This document shows, in pieces, positions 5,170 to 6,291 of a stretch of DNA of 6,291 bases. The notes beneath the pieces were generated by a model. That model was not told the DNA's origin. It saw only the letters and a list, made by a program, of their open reading frames with translations, and searched no databases. Every line of letters begins with the position of its first letter. The stretch's first letter is position 1. This DNA is from JBLHUT01 sp047629975 (lineage in GTDB: Bacteria; Pseudomonadota; Alphaproteobacteria; Rhodobacterales; Rhodobacteraceae), in contig JBLHUT010000210.1 of assembly GCA_047629975.1 (NCBI GenBank), positions 1-6,291 of the forward strand, written 5' to 3'. The position numbers were made by a program, and so were the translations under genes.

Positions 5170-6291
5170 ATGACCAAGACAACGAGCAAACTGCTCCTCT
5201 CTGCCCGTGCAAGCGCCAAACGCGGAGAGTTCGAGAAAGCCAGACAAATATATCAAGACATCCTGACGCGGTTTCCCAGCAATGCGGGCGCGATTGCCGG
5301 ACGGGCTGCTCTTGAAAAAGCCGCACGCGCGGCCCCGCGCACGCCGTCTGCGGCAGCTATGGCGCGGCTTGTTAATCTATACCGCAAGCGGGCATTTGCC
5401 GACGTGGTGCGCCACGCCCAATACCTGATTGTGGGCCATCCGGACGTAGAAGCGCTTTATAATATCCTCGGGGCCGCCCATTTACAGCAAGCAAACCCTG
5501 ACGGCGCAATTGCCGCCTTTTCAAAGGCCGCCAGTCTGCAACCAGACAATCCCGAGGCGCATTTCAATCTTGGCACTGCCCTGAAAGCGAAAGGGGCACA
5601 TGCGGCCGCAATCCGCAGCTTCGAGGCCGCCATCGCATTGCGACCCGATCATGCCGAAAGCTATAACAACATGGCAAACAGCCAGCAGGACATGGGCGAT
5701 CTTGCTGCTGCCACCCAAAGCTATACCAAAGCGCTGGCCCTGAAACCCGACTATCCCGAGGCGCATCGCAACCTTGCAAATACCTATCGAAAGTCCGGCC
5801 TCAAGGAACAGGCGCTGATCCATTTCGCCCGCGCCACAGAACTGCAACCGGATTATGCGCAGGCGCATCACGATATGGGACTTGTCCATCAGGAGAAGGG
5901 GAACCTTGATGCGGCGGTTTTATGTTTTCGCCGCGGATTGAGCCTTCAGCCGGATTTCACCGCGTGTTTTCAAAGCCTGTGTGGGTTGTACGAACGCTCC
6001 AATAATCTTGAGGCGCTGGCGTTGCTGCTGTCTGCAAACCCCAGCGACGCAATTAGAAAGCAGCCGCAAATCGTTCTGTACGAGGCTTTGTTAAAGTTCC
6101 GGCAGAATGATTTTATAGCCTGTCAGTCCTGCCTCGAAAAAATACCGTATCAGCAGCTTACGCAGGTCAAACAACAGACGTTTCACAATATTCAGGGACG
6201 TTGCCACGACAAACTCGGGCAATTCCCCGAAGCCTTTGCCGGCTTTTCCAGAATGAACGACGCGGTCATCGGCTCTGCAACATATGCGGCC
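5170..6291 (+). CDS. TPR-repeat protein, probably the N-terminal part of a TPR-sulfotransferase (partial, cut by window edge)
   Basis: The frame opens at ATG 5170 and stays open for 374 codons to the window edge with no stop. It begins MTKTTSKLLLSARASAKRGE with no signal peptide. Residues about 3-55 and 62-93 form degenerate TPR-like helices. Five regular 34-residue TPR units follow at about 94-127, 128-161, 162-195, 196-229 and 230-263, with linkers ending L-x-PD. The region 264-374 has weaker helical repeats, ending in a GxCxDKLGQFPEAFAGF unit (343-359). Rhodobacterales have many proteins with this TPR layout followed by a C-terminal sulfotransferase domain. That domain lies outside the window, so the fusion is inferred. 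TPRs mediate protein binding. A GTG directly before the ATG is the only close alternative start. The gene diverges from speB with a 222-bp gap. Confidence 0.85.
   Translation, partial: MTKTTSKLLLSARASAKRGEFEKARQIYQDILTRFPSNAGAIAGRAALEKAARAAPRTPSAAAMARLVNLYRKRAFADVVRHAQYLIVGHPDVEALYNILGAAHLQQANPDGAIAAFSKAASLQPDNPEAHFNLGTALKAKGAHAAAIRSFEAAIALRPDHAESYNNMANSQQDMGDLAAATQSYTKALALKPDYPEAHRNLANTYRKSGLKEQALIHFARATELQPDYAQAHHDMGLVHQEKGNLDAAVLCFRRGLSLQPDFTACFQSLCGLYERSNNLEALALLLSANPSDAIRKQPQIVLYEALLKFRQNDFIACQSCLEKIPYQQLTQVKQQTFHNIQGRCHDKLGQFPEAFAGFSRMNDAVIGSATYAA

Noticed and set aside
5112..5315. Small plus-strand frame beginning at the ATG at 5112
   Set aside because: It runs in another frame over the start of the TPR gene, and its product is a low-complexity Arg/Cys-rich shadow.

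Overview
The window looks like the chromosome of an alphaproteobacterium, most likely of the Rhodobacterales (Roseobacter-type). The evidence is gene content and protein style: an RF1 and PrmC pair followed by the start of a DUF4167 protein, a very typical SpeB agmatinase with a tandem second ureohydrolase, and a TPR protein of the kind that precedes a sulfotransferase domain in this group. Base composition is moderately GC-rich throughout. I saw no mobile element, CRISPR array, tRNA or rRNA.

Layout, left to right. Bases 1-57 (minus) are the first 19 codons of a DUF4167-family protein cut by the window edge. Bases 58-269 are a non-coding gap holding a perfect 14-bp palindrome. Bases 270-1148 (minus) are prmC and 1174-2229 (minus) are prfA, an operon read leftward in which PrmC methylates the GGQ glutamine of the RF1 made by prfA. 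A 61-bp divergent gap (2230-2290) separates prfA from a small exported cysteine-rich protein (2291-2614, plus). That gene converges on, and overlaps by 42 bp, a DUF1499 membrane-anchored protein (2573-3013, minus). Next come two tandem ureohydrolases read leftward, a SpeB-like or guanidinobutyrase-like enzyme (3041-3982) and an agmatinase (3979-4947), joined by an ATGA overlap. After a 222-bp divergent gap, a TPR protein (5170-6291, plus) runs off the right edge.

Functionally there are two blocks. The prfA-prmC-DUF4167 block is translation-termination housekeeping. The speB, second ureohydrolase and DUF1499 block is likely one leftward transcript for using guanidino compounds (agmatine to putrescine plus urea, and possibly 4-guanidinobutyrate to GABA plus urea), with DUF1499 as a co-transcribed passenger of unknown role.

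Most of the window is ordinary core genome. I found no convincing novel system. The points that merit a second look are the shared divergent -10 region that would make the small secreted gene leaderless, the operator-like palindrome, the substrate split between the two ureohydrolases, and the convergent overlap.
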